This document shows, in pieces, positions 63,900 through 64,000 of a stretch of DNA of 64,000 nucleotides; within the stretch, counting starts at the first letter, position 1, and each line of letters starts with the position of its first letter. This DNA is from Streptomyces sp. CG1 (GTDB taxonomy: Bacteria > Actinomycetota > Actinomycetes > Streptomycetales > Streptomycetaceae). The DNA lies in assembly GCF_041080625.1 (NCBI RefSeq), contig NZ_CP163518.1, forward strand, positions 8,487,501 to 8,551,500, read 5' to 3'. A model generated the notes under the pieces. The model did no database searches. It was not told where the DNA came from and worked only from the letters and a program-made list of their open reading frames with translations. The translations under genes were made by a program, and so were the position numbers.

Positions 63900-64000
63900 C
63901 CACGATCACGCTCGTCCAGGGGGACATCACTCAGCAGAGTGCCGACGCGATCGTCAACGCAGCCAACTCCTCCCTCCTCGGTGGCGGAGGCGTGGACGGC
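63896..64000 (+). CDS. Macro-domain protein, N-terminal part
   Basis: The frame opens in an ATGA overlap with the flavoprotein gene and runs off the window after 35 codons. It reads [20 protein letters not shown] and then [15 protein letters not shown], the ADP-ribose-binding signature of macro domains. The family binds or removes ADP-ribose or O-acetyl-ADP-ribose. Coupled translation with the flavoprotein is notable, but the partner relation is unknown. Confidence 0.9.
   Translation, partial: MTTITLVQGDITQQSADAIVNAANSSLLGGGGVDG

Overview
The window is high-GC DNA with strong third-position G/C bias, GTG/ATG (rarely TTG) starts and GGAGG-type ribosome binding sites. Gene content (SARP regulator, GluABCD-type glutamate uptake, PcaD-PcaC fusion, mycothiol-type alcohol dehydrogenase relative, PucR regulator) points to a Streptomyces chromosome, probably outside the most conserved core. 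Everything here was read by eye; no alignments or searches were run.

Layout. 1-5.1 kb: the tail of a GH13 glucosidase, two small secreted or membrane-anchored unknowns, and a large SARP-NB-ARC-TPR regulator. 5.2-9.9 kb: accessory patch with an acetyltransferase, a frameshifted secreted-peptidase remnant, a membrane metallophosphoesterase, a cupin, a luciferase-like monooxygenase and two short IS110-like transposase remnants. 9.9-24.9 kb: ordinary chromosomal genes (PcaDC fusion, MBL-fold hydrolase, exonuclease III, glutamate ABC transporter, secreted hydrolase, secreted gamma-glutamyltransferase, ClpC-like ATPase, methionine aminopeptidase with a divergent HTH gene). 25.0-27.2 kb: a repeat-rich unknown protein. 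27.3-36.2 kb: a catabolic cluster for reduced pyrimidines, ureides or hydantoins (two nitrilase-fold amidohydrolases, aminotransferase, PucR regulator, dihydropyrimidinase, F420-type oxidoreductase, NCS1 permease).

The main discovery is at 37.1-59.4 kb. A chromosomal lipoate-protein ligase gene is cut in two: the C-terminal half lies at 37134-37664 and the N-terminal half at 58862-59400, both on the minus strand and in the order expected if about 21.2 kb were inserted. Both junctions share the 5 bases ACGAA. The inserted segment carries, at its left end, its own intact and clearly diverged lipoate ligase gene (37782-38846), as if it brings a replacement for the gene it destroys. No integrase, transposase or transfer gene was recognised inside.

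The island cargo reads as a biosynthetic cluster that I cannot match to a known one. It has a heme-oxygenase-like diiron enzyme, a radical SAM enzyme, a ThDP enzyme, a zinc alcohol dehydrogenase, an aldo/keto reductase, an APH-type phosphotransferase, a HAD phosphatase, a PAPS-type sulfotransferase, a degenerate AAA domain, a second ferritin-like diiron protein, a rhodanese, a GTP cyclohydrolase II paralogue with the diagnostic Tyr changed to Met, an HTTM-type membrane pair and a HIT-like protein. It also has a heterodimeric ABC exporter with one canonical and one degenerate ATP site, and a second, TyrZ-like tyrosyl-tRNA synthetase with an altered tyrosine-binding Gln. My working hypothesis is a GTP-derived, possibly sulfated product that targets tyrosyl-tRNA synthetase, with the extra synthetase as self-resistance. 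This is inference. The window ends with a second gamma-glutamyltransferase, an inositol-phosphatase family enzyme, a phytoene-dehydrogenase-like flavoprotein and the start of a macro-domain gene.
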